Part shown: one piece after another, positions 16,645-26,948 of the stretch
Layout: each line of letters opens with the position of its first letter
Position numbering within the stretch: the stretch's first letter is position 1
Source: SAR202 cluster bacterium bin87
Lineage (GTDB): Bacteria > Chloroflexota > Dehalococcoidia > Lucifugimonadales > UBA3495
DNA: 64,000 bases
NCBI GenBank assembly: GCA_002238825.1
Contig: MPNC01000011.1
Span: 53,914 to 117,913, forward strand
Reading direction: 5' to 3'
Translations under genes and position numbers: made by a program
The notes under the pieces: model-generated
Database searches by the model: none
Told to the model about the DNA's origin: nothing
Seen by the model: the letters and a program-made list of their open reading frames with translations, nothing else

Positions 16645-17799
16645 ATGACGGTGAGTCCGAAGAGCGTCGTACAGGACGCCATAGATGTCGCCATTGGAGA
16701 ACGTGGGGAGATCGGTGTCCAGGTGGCAGCATACCTGGACGGTGAATTGGTGATCGACCAATGGGGTGGCATGGCCGATGAGACCACCGGACAGGAGGTC
16801 GATGGAGACACCCTGTTCCCGGTGTTCTCCAACATAAAAGCAGTGACCGCGACTGCGCTCCACATCCAGGCGGAGCGCGGGTTGGTGGATTACTACCAGC
16901 CGGTGGCCAATTACTGGCCCGAATTCGGGAAGTACGGCAAGGACAAGGGCACGGTGTTCGACGCGCTGACCCATCGGATCGGCGTGCCCCTGATGCCCGT
17001 GGGCGTCACGCCCGAGCTGATGTGCGACTGGGACTGGATGGTCGGTCAGATCGCGGAGATGCATCCGCTCTTTGAGCCAGGCACCCGCAGCGGCTACATG
17101 GCCTACACCTTTGGCTGGGTGGTGGGTGAGGTGGTGCGGCGCACTGATCCGAAGCTCCGGCCCTTTGGCCAGTTTATCCAGGAAGAAATCTGCCAGCCCC
17201 TGGGCATCACCGGTCTGTGGGCGGGCATCCCGCCTGAGGTCGAACCCCGCGTGGCCAAACTCACCAATACGCCGCCGCTTCCTCCCGGCGCTCCGGGGCT
17301 ACCCCCGGACTCGCTGAGGTTCCGGGCGACTCCACCGGAGGTGGGCACCACCCAGGAAGTGTTTGGCCGCTCCGATGTGCGCCAGGCCTGCATCCCCGGC
17401 GCCCAGGGGATAATGAACGCTCGGAGCCAGGCCCGGTTTTACGCCATGCTGGCTAACGGCGGCGAACTGGACGGTGTGCGCCTCCTTTCCGAGGAACGCG
17501 TGCGGACGTTTCATATACCCAGGCCTCCCAGCGACTACGACCCAGTGCATGGCCGGCCGCATCACGGGACCATCGGCGGCTTCCACTTCGCCGGCAGTCC
17601 CGGGATGGGCGCCATGGGCAGCAACCCGATGGCTTTCGGTCACAACGGAGCCGGCGGTTGCCTGGGCTGGGCGGTTCCTCAGCATCGCCTGGCGGTGGCC
17701 ATCCACCACAACCGCATGGTCCCCCATGGGCCTCCGGAAGAAAGCCCGCTGACGCCCATTGGCGGCGCGTTGCGGAAGGCTTTGGGGATACCAGAGTAG
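16645..17799 (+). CDS. serine beta-lactamase-like hydrolase/esterase (class C fold)
   Basis: Start at ATG 16645 (MTVSPKSVVQ), preceded by GGGAGGTG; the frame is open upstream without a ribosome site. 384 residues. The SxxK catalytic pair is FSNIKA (Ser62, Lys65), and the family's Tyr motif corresponds to SGYMAYTFGW. There is no signal peptide, as in many cytoplasmic EstB/LACTB-type esterases, so an ester or peptide hydrolase is more likely than antibiotic resistance. It ends just before a MITE at 17811. Confidence 0.85.
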   Translation: MTVSPKSVVQDAIDVAIGERGEIGVQVAAYLDGELVIDQWGGMADETTGQEVDGDTLFPVFSNIKAVTATALHIQAERGLVDYYQPVANYWPEFGKYGKDKGTVFDALTHRIGVPLMPVGVTPELMCDWDWMVGQIAEMHPLFEPGTRSGYMAYTFGWVVGEVVRRTDPKLRPFGQFIQEEICQPLGITGLWAGIPPEVEPRVAKLTNTPPLPPGAPGLPPDSLRFRATPPEVGTTQEVFGRSDVRQACIPGAQGIMNARSQARFYAMLANGGELDGVRLLSEERVRTFHIPRPPSDYDPVHGRPHHGTIGGFHFAGSPGMGAMGSNPMAFGHNGAGGCLGWAVPQHRLAVAIHHNRMVPHGPPEESPLTPIGGALRKALGIPE

Positions 17800-17810
17800 G
17801 GCCTGATTTG

Positions 17811-18050
17811 CTCACGCGCGCCCGCTTTTCCGGAGCCGGGCGAGTTTGCATGGATACACAGGATGGACATGACCGAATTGATGAGATGCTCTACATCAGT
17901 CTGGAGCGAAAGTGGATAGAAGGAGCGAATAATAGGGCCAAATGGGATACTCAACCAGCTAACGAGTCCCTCTCATCCACCTCATACCATCCCAATCATC
18001 CTGTTTATCCATGCGAGTTGCCCCTCTTCGGTAAACTGGGTACGCGTGAG
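17811..18050. mobile_element. MITE-4 (240 bp, MITE-1 termini, different interior)
   Basis: Left end CTCACGCGCGCCCGCTTTT and right end AAACTGGGTACGCGTGAG (18033-18050) are the MITE-1 termini, but the interior lacks the CATTGCGAG core. Instead it has an inner inverted repeat: CATGGATACACAG (17849-) and CTGTTTATCCATG (18001-18013). Flanking bases GCCTGATTTG and GCTTGGTTTG agree at 8 of 10 if the right duplication overlaps the final G, so the target duplication is less certain. Confidence 0.6.
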
Positions 18051-18076
18051 CTTGGTTTGCTCTTGCAAGATACCGG

Positions 18077-19117
18077 TCAGTCCGGAACCCGGACCAGCTT
18101 CTGCATCGAGCGCAACTCGCGGGGCGGGTCCATGTGGCGGCCGTAGTCGGTCCAGGACACCTCCGCCACGTACAGGTCCCCATGGGAGTCGATGGCTATT
18201 CCGTGGGGCGAATAGAACCGGCCGGACTGGTCGCCGTAGCTTTCGCGGCCGACCCTGGCCAGAACCTTGCCCCGGGTGTTCATCACCGTTACCCGCGGAC
18301 CCAGGTCGGTGCCGATGTCGTTGGTGCCGATGCCGCAGAAGTACTCGCCGATGTAGATCAGTTCCTCACCCGAACGGTCGTCGATGCAGATGGCGGCGGC
18401 GCGGGATAGGTTGCCCCACTGGGTCTCGTACTTGCCATCGGAACTGAAGACTTGGATGCGATGGTTCTCGCGGTCGGCGACGTACACCCAGCCGTCGTTG
18501 TCCACGATTACGTTGTGAACGATGTTGAACTGCCCGTCGCCGGTCCCCGATTCTCCCCATGAAAACAGGAGCCTGCCGTCGGGCGAGTACTTATGCACCC
18601 GGGCGTTGGAATAGCCGTCGGCCACGTAGAACTCCCCGGTGCGCCGGTCGAAGGCCACGTGGGCCGGCACGCTGAACGGCTCACCGCTCATCCTGGGGCT
18701 CGGCTGATGGGGCGTGCCCAGGGTCATCAGCAGCTTGCCGTCGGGAGTGAACTGGCGCACCGTGCTGTCGCCGTTGTCAACACAGAAGACGGTGTCATCC
18801 GGCGCGATGGTGACGCCGTGGGGGTTGGCGAACACGCCTTCGCCCCAGGTGCGCAGCACGTTGCCGTCGGTGTCGAACACGATCATCGGGATGGTGCCGC
18901 GGTTGAAAACGTAGACATGGTCCCTGGAGTCGACGGCGACGGCCGTTCCTTCCCGGTAGACGCACCCCTCGGGAAGCTGGCCCCAGTTCTCGCCCGACAC
19001 CCGGTAGTGGAAGCCGTTCTCGCCGATCACAACCGGCTCGCGCTTGTCGTCCTCAGCTCCGTGTCCCGCGACGCGCAGACCGTATTCCCAGTCCTGATCC
19101 TTGTCGACCATCCTCAT
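18077..19117 (-). CDS. NHL-repeat beta-propeller protein
   Basis: 346 residues behind AAGGAGGTC and ATG 19117. Six-bladed NHL-type propeller: repeated units of the form GxxFxxPxGVxIxxDxxVxVxD, for example FANPHGVTIAPDDTVFCVDN, DGWVYVADRENHRIQVF and HGIAIDSHGDLYVAE. Related to peptidyl-alpha-hydroxyglycine lyase-like and 6-bladed propeller families. No signal peptide is evident. Probably a binding or hydrolase-like scaffold; activity unknown. Two related proteins are at 26949-27827 and 37147-38145. Confidence 0.8.
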   Translation of the reverse strand: MRMVDKDQDWEYGLRVAGHGAEDDKREPVVIGENGFHYRVSGENWGQLPEGCVYREGTAVAVDSRDHVYVFNRGTIPMIVFDTDGNVLRTWGEGVFANPHGVTIAPDDTVFCVDNGDSTVRQFTPDGKLLMTLGTPHQPSPRMSGEPFSVPAHVAFDRRTGEFYVADGYSNARVHKYSPDGRLLFSWGESGTGDGQFNIVHNVIVDNDGWVYVADRENHRIQVFSSDGKYETQWGNLSRAAAICIDDRSGEELIYIGEYFCGIGTNDIGTDLGPRVTVMNTRGKVLARVGRESYGDQSGRFYSPHGIAIDSHGDLYVAEVSWTDYGRHMDPPRELRSMQKLVRVPD

Positions 19118-19310
19118 GACCTCCTTGAACCCGTCCGTCGGCGCGACGGTAGGGAGGAATATATCACGGGGTCCGCCGGCATTTCGCGGTTGCCGGCTCG
19201 AAACGGCGCCGGTCGCCGGGGCCGCACCGATGGGCGCAGCGCCGGAACCGGGGCCGTTTCATGACAGGAAAGGCTCGCCCGCCGGAGCGGCTAGAGCGGC
19301 ATACGGGGAT

Positions 19311-21773
19311 CTAGCTCACGGGAGCAGGGGAATCGGAGGTGGTCTGAGACTTTGCCATGCGGTAGCCGATGCCGTGCTCGGTGAAGATATACGTGGGTTT
19401 CCTGGCGTTGTCCCCGAGTTTCTGGCGAAGGGATTTTATGTAGGAGCGCAACAACTGGGGCTCCCCTGAATACTCCGGTCCCCAAACCCTCTGCAGCAAC
19501 ATGTCCTGCGTGAGTACCCTGCCCGCGGCATTGGCGAGTTCGGTGAGCAGTTTGTACTCCGTGGCCGTCATCGGTACCTGCTGCCCGGAAACGTTGACCG
19601 TTCGTTCATCGAAATTGATACGTACGTCGCCCGATTGGAATGCACGGGTACCGGCAGGCTCACCGCCACCGCTCAACCTGCGAAGGGTCGCATTTATCCG
19701 CGCTATCAGTTCGGAAGGCGAAAACGGTTTGACCATATATCCGTCCGCGCCCATCTCGAAAGCGTGCACGACGTATTCCTCATCGTCCCGGTCGCAGAGC
19801 ACGATCGCCGGCAGGTTGAGCGGATTGCCAGCGCCCCGCAAAGTGCGGAAGGATTGCTCTTCCCTGCCAGCAATGTCCAGGACGATCAGTCTGGGCCTTT
19901 CCGACGATGCAAGCGCCTCAACCTCATCCAGGCTCGCGGTTGCCACGACGCCGTAGCCAGAGTCGAGCAGAACCTGGCGAACCGTGCGCAGCAATCTGGC
20001 GTCTTCGATAGAGACGAGTATCTGAATTGTCTCGGCCGAAACAGAGGGTGGCTTCCCGGAAATTTCGAGTGTGTTGGGAGTGTGTAATTCAGGTGCGGGT
20101 GCGTCTTCCACCGACGGCAGGGTGAAGGTCAGAGTGGGGATTCCTTCCCTCTCATCGAAGTCCGTCCTGATCCGTCCTCCGTGGGCCTCGACGACTCCGC
20201 GACAAAACGCGATCGCCAGACCTTCACCATGCGAAGCTTGATCAACCAGCCTGGCGTGCGAAAGCGACAGATTCTTGAACGATTCCGGGGTATCGGGGTT
20301 CCAATAGCGGTGGGCGGGTTCCGTCCTCGAAGAAACTGATCCCTCCACCGCAATCGTCACCGCCACGTGGATATCTTCGGCCGCCGCAGTCACGTTGATG
20401 CGAGAGGAATCGTCCGCGTGTCGTGCGGCCTGTCGGAGGAAATTGTGAACCACCTGGCCAATGCGCTGCTTGTCGACCATCACGTTCGGCAGGTCGGACG
20501 GGATGTCAGTCTGTATGTTATTGACAGAGTGGTCTCGCAGAAAATCCTGGCAAGACCCGTTCAGCAGTTCGGTGACGTCAACGGACTGCGTCACCACCGT
20601 CAGTGTACCGGTCTCGATTTGGGCCAACTCAATCAGGCTGTTGACCTGGCTGCGCATCAGGTCCGCCTGTTGGTCGATGATCCGCAACAATTGAACTGAC
20701 TCAGCCGGGTTTATCGGCTCAACGGCGTCCTTGAGGGCAGCGACGGAACCCTTGATTCCTATAAGGGGGGTTCTCAGTTCTTCACTCACCATCTCCAGGA
20801 ACTGGGCTCGTTTTCGTTCCAGACCGCCCAGGGGAGTCAGATCCTGCATAACCGTAACAACTGACAATATCTCTCCCGCTTCCGAAAAAATGGGGCCGAC
20901 GCTCACCACGGTATTGATCTCGTTCCCATTCGGCAGACGGAGTATGAGTTCCTGTGGTTCCACCTTTTCGCCGCTTTGAAGCACTATGGACAGGGGCAAT
21001 TCTTCAAAAGAGAGTTCGCGCCCGTCGGGGCGAAAGAAAGACATGACCTCGAAGGCGTTTGCCATCGATTCCTCGGGGAACTCCAACACGCTCATCATGC
21101 GGCGTATTTCCTGATTGATGTAGGCGAGCTGACCAGTTTGCGCGTCGAAAACCACCACTCCCACCGGAGTATCGTCCAGCAGATTTTCCAGATCCGCCCG
21201 GGTTCGGAGTTCCGCTTCGTATCTTCGGGCGTTGAAGATTGTCGATGCCGCCCGCGCGGCAAACATCGCTGCTATCTGATCGTCTCGATCTGTGAACGGC
21301 TGGCCTTCTTCTTTTTCCGCCAGGTAAAGGTCGCCCACATGCTCTTCCTGATGGTAAATCGGCACACCCAGAAAAGTCTTTATGGGGTGTTGGCCCGCTG
21401 GCAAAGCTGCGAGGTCCGAATGCATCGCCAAGTCCGTCAGCCGGACGGGACCCCTGGCTTTTTTCAGGTAGTCCTGCAGACCTTGCCCTTGCAGCGACTG
21501 CGTCAGGAGTTCCTGCGCTTCGTCGGTTGTCGCTGATACGTAAAGGTTACCGATCTGGCCTCGATTGTCGAAAACCACGAGCGCACCGCACCGGGCGCCG
21601 GTCAGGTTTCAAGCGCTGTGCACAACTTCCTGGAGGACGGCCTCGGTATCGAGGTTTCCAGAGACGCTGATGCTTGCCTGGCTCAATCTGGCCAGTTGAT
21701 CCTTTAGTGCCGCATTTTCCAGCCGGAGCGCTTCTGTTTCCGTTATTTCAGCATCTACTTGTAAAAGGTTCAT
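19311..21773 (-). CDS. kinase-like GAF-PAS-REC-wHTH regulator B with in-frame UGA at codon 55
   Basis: ATG 21773 behind AGAGGACGACC. Codons 1-54 encode a coiled coil and the GAF start (SVSGNLDTEAVLQEVVHSA). Codon 55 is TGA (21611-21609), and the same frame continues with NLTGARCGALVVFDN to 19311, 820 residues in all. The GAF motif spans the TGA without loss, and no start with a ribosome site follows it, so readthrough or recoding is the simplest reading. PAS, HisKA-like, HATPase-like, receiver and OmpR-type winged-helix domains follow. The phospho-acceptor His is Glu331 (VSEELRTPL), the N-box reads HNFLRQAAR and the DxGxG box is gone, so kinase activity is unlikely. The receiver keeps LIVLDIAG and VKPFSP. 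Paralogue A lies immediately upstream, 98 nt away. Confidence 0.85.
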
Positions 21774-21871
21774 GGTCGTCCTCTTGAACCGTCGTGGATT
21801 GCGGAACGGCTGACTCAACTCCAGATTGGCCTCACGTGATCCGCTCGGGAAAAGTGCGCTCTCCGCACCGG

Positions 21872-24355
21872 TTAGCGCGTTCCCTGGCGGTTGGAACTTA
21901 CGAGCGCTGGCCGATCATCGGTTGGATCGGACTTTGCCATGCGGTAGCCGATGCCGTGCTCGGTGAAGATGTACGTAGGCTTCCGGGCGTTGTCCCCCAA
22001 CTTTTGACGAAGGGATTTGATGTAGGAGCGCAAGAGTTGGGACTCCCCGGTGTATCCCGGTCCCCAAACCCGGTGCAGCAACATGTCCTGCGTCAAAACC
22101 CTGCCGGCTCCGGCAGTGAGTTCGGCCATCAGTTTGTACTCCGTGGCCGTGAGTTGTACCGGTTGCCCGGATACGCTAACGGTGCGATCACTGAGGTTGA
22201 TTCGCACGTCGGCCAATTGATATGTGCTGTCGCTCGTGATGCCTTCGGCGCTATTCATCAGGCGCAGGGTCGCCCTTACCCTGGCGATCAGTTCGGAAGG
22301 CGAAAACGGCTTTACCATATAGCCGTCCGCGCCCATTTCGAAGGCGCGCACGACGTATTCCTCGTCGTCCCGGTCGCACAGCACGATGGCCGGCAGGTTC
22401 AGGGGATTACCGGTACCCCGCAGTGTGCGAAAGGCTTGCTCTTCTCGGCCCGCGATATCCAGGATGATCAGCTTCGGCCGGCCCGACAACGCAAATTCCG
22501 AGACCTCGTCCAGTTCGGATGTCGTTACCGCGCTGTAGCCGGCGTCGACCAGCACTTCTCGAACCGAGCGCAACAATCTGGAGTCTTCGACAGAGACGAG
22601 GACCTCAATCTTCTCCATCGGAGCCGGCAATGGCTCTCCGACAATCTCGGTCATGTTGGGGGCGTGAATTTCAGGTTCGGGCACATCCTCCACCGACGGG
22701 AGGGTGAAGGTCAGGGTCAGGCGGCCCAACTCCTCATCGATATCCGACCTGATCCGTCCTCCGTGGGCCTCGACAACTCCACGACAAAAAGCCATTGCCA
22801 GCCCCTCGCCGTGGGAGTGCAATTCAACCGCTGTCGTGAAGGCCTGGTCATCCGTTCTGAAAAATTGAGGATCAACGGTTACATTGCTCGGCAGCTGGGT
22901 TCGGCCGGGTGGCGCAGATGAGCCTTCAGCAGAGACCGAGATCGCGACGTGGATGTCGTCCATGGCGGCAGAAACTACGACCGGAGACGATTCGCCGGAG
23001 TGTTTTGCCGCCTGGCGCAGGAGGTTGTGCAGCACGTCGCTGATGCGCTGTTCGTCCGCCAACGCCGCCGTCAGTCCGTCCGAGACTTCCGAATGGATCG
23101 TGATGGCCGCGTGTTCGCTCAGGTACGCTGCGCAGGACCGCTCGATCAATCTGGCCACGTTGGTCGGTGCGGCGACTACGGGTAATGTTCCCGTCTCAAT
23201 TTGAGACAGTTCAATCAGGCTGTTGATCTGGCTGCGCATCAGATCCGATTGCTGGTCGATGATCCGCACCAACTGAAGTTGTTCGGTGCGGGACATCGGC
23301 TCATCAATGCTGCGGAGAGCCGCGGCGGAACCCTTGATACTTATCAATGGCGTCCGCAACTCCGCACTCACCATCTCCAGAAATTCAGCCCGCCTCAGCT
23401 CCTGGCCCTGCAGAGGTGTCAGGTCCTGCCCTATGGTGAGGACCGACACGATTTCCCCTGATCCCGAGAAAATGGGTTGGCAATGTATCAAGGAAGTAAC
23501 GGTCGTGCCGTCCGGCCGATGGGTCACGAGCTCATCGGCGACTACGGTCTCGCCGTTTTGCACCGCCCTGGTGCCTGGTAGTTCCGCGAAAGCGAGTTCT
23601 CTCCCGTCGGGTCTGGTGACTTTCAAAGCAGAGTAGAAGTTTGCGAGCTCTTCGTCGGACAGACCCAACGCCCCGATCATTCGGCGGGCTTCCTGGTTCA
23701 TGTAGGTGATCGTGCCCAATCGCGCGTCGAAAACCGACACAGCGACAGGACAGTTGTCCAACATGGCCTCAAAATTGAGACTCGCGTCGCGCGTCTCGTC
23801 ATGCCGTTGGGAGTTGAGGATGAGCGTGGCGGCCTGGGCGGCGAATATCGCCGCTATGGCCTCGTCTTCTTCGGTAAACTCCTGCCCGCCTTCCTTTTCC
23901 GCGAGGTAAAGACTGCCGACGAGTTCGTCGCGAGCAAAGATTGGCGCCGCAAGTAAGGTCTCTGGGGTCTGGTGAACTGCTGCTGAGGCCGCAAAATCAG
24001 GGTGCGTTGCCAAGTCCACCAGCCTGGTCGGACCTCTTTGCTCTTTCAGATAGTCCGGCAAACCCGAAATCCGGACCAACCCGGTTACAAGTTCGCGCTC
24101 TTCTTCCGTAGTGGCTGTGACGTAGTTTTCGCTGATCCCCCCCTGGCTATCGAAAGCCACAAGCGCGCCGAACCGGGCGCCGGTGAGGTTTCAAGCGCTG
24201 TTTACAACCGCCTGGAGGACGGACTCGGTGTCGAGGTTTTCGGAGATGCTGATGCTTGCTTCGCTCAGTCTTGAAAGGCGATTCTTCAGCGCTTCGTTTT
24301 CCTGGCGTAGCACTTCGGTCTCGGCAATTGCCACATCGGCTGGTGACAGGCTCAT
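21872..24355 (-). CDS. kinase-like GAF-PAS-REC-wHTH regulator A with in-frame UGA at codon 55
   Basis: ATG 24355 behind GAGGACCACT. Codons 1-54 (coiled coil plus SISENLDTESVLQAVVNSA) lead to TGA at 24193-24191, then NLTGARFGALVAFDS in the same frame to 21872; 827 residues if read through. Same plan as regulator B. The phospho-acceptor His position is Ala331 (VSAELRTPL), the N-box is HNLLRQAAK and the ATP-binding DxGxG is replaced (SAEGSSAPPG), although GEGLAMAFCRGVVEAHGG remains. The receiver keeps LIILDIAGRE and VKPFSPSEL; the C-terminal wHTH is well preserved (LTATEYKLM, SYIKSLRQKLGDNA). Likely transcribed with B. Phased TCACAA repeats lie 230-280 bp upstream. Confidence 0.85.
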
Positions 24356-24586
24356 AGTGGTCCTCGCGAATCGGTTGGAATGTGTGACCAACGGCCCAAC
24401 TGCCGCGCCATATCGGGTGAGCCGCCGGCACTTGGCACGAACGGACTGCCAGAAAACGGTTCGATAACTGGTAGCGCCGGCGTGCCGTCAGAGTCGGCGC
24501 CCGTCAGGCTGGGGTAGGAGAGTGAGTAATGCTACCAATTGTGAGAGCGCAAAATGAACACCCCAAAGACACTTCAACCGGAATGC

Positions 24587-24636
24587 TCACAATGTTTTCA
24601 CAAATGAGCTTGCATGAGTTCACAAATTACTCACAA
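24587..24636. promoter_or_regulatory. phased TCACAA direct repeats (11/22/11 bp), candidate wHTH operator
   Basis: TCACAA begins at 24587, 24598, 24620 and 24631: steps of 11, 22 and 11 bp, i.e. all on one helical face. OmpR/PhoB-family proteins bind direct repeats at 11-bp pitch. The site lies 230-280 bp upstream of regulator A (minus strand), so autoregulation by the wHTH domains is plausible. The rest of 24356-24800 shows no gene. Confidence 0.5.
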
Positions 24637-24800
24637 CCATCCGAATGCAGGGCCAATCTGTCGGCGCCCCGTGGGGAGACGCCGCCGGGCCCGGCGACCT
24701 TTTGGATCGTGCTGATCTCACGACCCACGCTGATGTACGCCCAGGACAGGCCGCGGGCCAGGAGGTATCGCCGGTGTCCGCCGACGGGAAACGCCCCGCG

Positions 24801-26099
24801 CTAGGCGGCGGGTCTGAGGTTCGCGGGCAGGTGGGTTTCCCAGTCGGGGATTTGCCTCACCTTGGGCGAGGGCAGCAACCAGGACTGGATGAGCGCCAAG
24901 GTGCTGAACCCAAGGGACATGAGCAACGGCGCCAGGTAGGTTCCCGTCACGTCCCACAATAATCCGGCGGTCACTGGCGCCAGTCCCATTCCGAGGCCGC
25001 TGCCCAGGCTTTGCCAGCCGTAGATGCTGCCCTGGGGGACGTTGCCGTAATACTGGCGGTTGGCGATGGGGAACGTGGGCACCTCGGTGCTCTGGCCGAT
25101 GCCGAAGAGTATGCCGAAAAGGTAGTATGCCCAAAGGTCGTTGAAAAAGAGAATGAGCAGCAGCGGGAAGACCTGAAGGGCCATGCCCACGACCCAGACC
25201 AGCCGGCAGCCCAACTGTTCCGCGACGACGGGCACGGCGCCGCGGACGACCACGCCGACGGTCTGCTGGGCGGCAAGCACGCCGACCGCTGCTTCCAGGG
25301 ACAGGCCCCGGTCCACGGCAATGGCCACGATCAAAACGTTGATGATTTGGTGGCCCATGCATCCCCAGTAGTGGATGCCGATCAGGTTCCAGAAGGTGGT
25401 CGTGCGCCTGGCCTGCTGGATGAATACCTTCGCCCTTACCTTGGTGGCCTCGTCCCTTCTGGGCCTTTGGATCGGTTCATCCCCGAGATCGCCGAAGGGG
25501 CGCAGGCCGATGTCCGCTGGCCCATTGTAGAAGAACTTGACCAACACCAGCAGCAGCGCGCCGCCGGCTATGCCCGGGAGCCAGAAGATCCACAGAATTC
25601 CCAACTCGTTGAAAGCCGCGCTGATCAGGAACAGGAACGCGACCACCCCGATCCCCTGGAACGACCAGACCACCCCCATGGCGATTCCCAGGCGCCGCCT
25701 GAACCACAGGGTGATGCCGGACACCGGCAACACGGTGAAAATGGTCGAGGCGACTCCCAGGATTACGCCGAAGAAGAGGTAAAACTGCCACAGGCTGTTC
25801 ATGATGCCGGTCAGCAGCATGCCGATAATGAACAGTACGGCGCCGACTAGCAGGAACCAGCGCACGCCGTAGCGGTCGCCAAGCCAGCCCACGTAGGGGC
25901 TCGCGAGTCCGAAGATTATCCACTGCAGGCTGAACGCGAGGCTGATGGCGCCGTAGCTCCAGCCGAATCCCGCAGCCGGGTCGCTGAGGTGGGGAACCAA
26001 GGCGGCGGCCGCGAACCGCACCGAAGAGGTGATGAACCCCATCATCGCGGCAATGGCCACGATGATCCACGCGTAATGGATGCGGTTTCTCAGGTACAT
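24801..26099 (-). CDS. MFS transporter
   Basis: 432 residues, 12 predicted membrane helices. Typical MFS features: N-terminal helix YAWIIVAIAAMMGF, loop 2-3 motif-A-like GWLGDRYGVRWFL, a central cytoplasmic loop (PFGDLGDEPIQRPRRDEATK), and YYGNVPQGSIYGWQSLGSG in the C-half. It resembles OFA/monocarboxylate-type transporters; substrate unknown. Start ATG 26099 has no strong ribosome site. It is separated from regulator A by 445 bp and divergent from the VOC gene at 26327. Confidence 0.85.
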   Translation of the reverse strand: MYLRNRIHYAWIIVAIAAMMGFITSSVRFAAAALVPHLSDPAAGFGWSYGAISLAFSLQWIIFGLASPYVGWLGDRYGVRWFLLVGAVLFIIGMLLTGIMNSLWQFYLFFGVILGVASTIFTVLPVSGITLWFRRRLGIAMGVVWSFQGIGVVAFLFLISAAFNELGILWIFWLPGIAGGALLLVLVKFFYNGPADIGLRPFGDLGDEPIQRPRRDEATKVRAKVFIQQARRTTTFWNLIGIHYWGCMGHQIINVLIVAIAVDRGLSLEAAVGVLAAQQTVGVVVRGAVPVVAEQLGCRLVWVVGMALQVFPLLLILFFNDLWAYYLFGILFGIGQSTEVPTFPIANRQYYGNVPQGSIYGWQSLGSGLGMGLAPVTAGLLWDVTGTYLAPLLMSLGFSTLALIQSWLLPSPKVRQIPDWETHLPANLRPAA

Positions 26100-26231
26100 G
26101 GATGCGGCAGATCAGGGGCGAAATGGCATTGTACCCGAAACGGCTCCCCCATGCAGAGCGGGAGATGGCGTGCGCGTCCTGCCGCAGTCCACGACCGGGT
26201 GCAGAGTGCAGACGAGTTGTTACGGAGAGCA

Positions 26232-26237
26232 TATAAT
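26232..26237 (+). promoter_or_regulatory. possible -10 element of the VOC gene
   Basis: A perfect TATAAT 90 bp upstream of ATG 26327; no convincing -35 at 16-18 bp spacing. Confidence 0.3.
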
Positions 26238-26326
26238 CTGGGTTAAATTACTCGGTATCCGGTGGCAGCCGGATTAATCTGTCGCTTTCGCGGAGCTACA
26301 CGAGGTTATCTCAGGAGGAATTCGTT

Positions 26327-26869
26327 ATGGGCATTCAGATCAAGCGCGTTGGACACGTGGGGATCCTGGTATCCGATTTTGAGAGGTCTTTCGAGTTTTA
26401 CACCAAGGTGCTGGGCTGCAAGGTGACTTCGCGCCGCCGCCGACCCGACGGGGCTGAGACGGCCTTCCTGCGGTTTGACGAAACTCACCACGACTTCGTC
26501 ATAGCCAGCGCTCCTGAAGGCGTGGACGTTTCGGAGAATGTTCCCGGGCGGGCGCGGCTGGTGCAGCAGGTGGCCTTCGAGGTGGAAAACCGCGACGAAT
26601 TCATGCGGGCCCTGGCCCACATCCACACCCACGGGGCGGAGATTGTCAGCGGCCCGCTGACCCACGGCATCGAGGCCGGCGGGAACCTGGAGGGCAGCGG
26701 CAGCCGCTCCTTCTACTTCCTCGATCCCGACGGCAACCGGCTGGAGATCTTCTGTGACGGCATGAAGGTTCCCAACGGGGAGCAGTTCCCGCGGGCAGAA
26801 TACGCCGACGCCATCAAGGATTTCATGGACAAGCAGGCCGCCAAGTCAACGGCGGCGGCGGCCGACTGA
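26327..26869 (+). CDS. VOC/glyoxalase superfamily protein
   Basis: 180 residues with CAGGAGGAATT before ATG 26327. Begins IQIKRVGHVGILVSDFERS, the usual first beta strand with metal-ligand His10; a second ligand is likely in RLVQQVAFEVEN and the Glu in NRLEIFCDG. Single-chain type I extradiol dioxygenase/glyoxalase fold; substrate unknown. Followed 28 nt later by a strong terminator shared with the convergent NHL gene. Confidence 0.85.
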   Translation: MGIQIKRVGHVGILVSDFERSFEFYTKVLGCKVTSRRRRPDGAETAFLRFDETHHDFVIASAPEGVDVSENVPGRARLVQQVAFEVENRDEFMRALAHIHTHGAEIVSGPLTHGIEAGGNLEGSGSRSFYFLDPDGNRLEIFCDGMKVPNGEQFPRAEYADAIKDFMDKQAAKSTAAAAD

Positions 26870-26896
26870 GCTGCGCCGAGCGCATGACTCACCAAA

Positions 26897-26930
26897 CCGG
26901 CCGGAGCGTTTCGCTCCGGCCGGCGCTTTT
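26897..26930. terminator. bidirectional intrinsic terminator
   Basis: Perfect 12-bp stem CCGGCCGGAGCG / CGCTCCGGCCGG with a 3-nt loop, followed by CGCTTTT on the plus strand and TTTGGT on the minus strand. It lies between the convergent VOC and NHL genes. Confidence 0.85.
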
Positions 26931-26948
26931 GGGAGGGTCTCGACTGAT

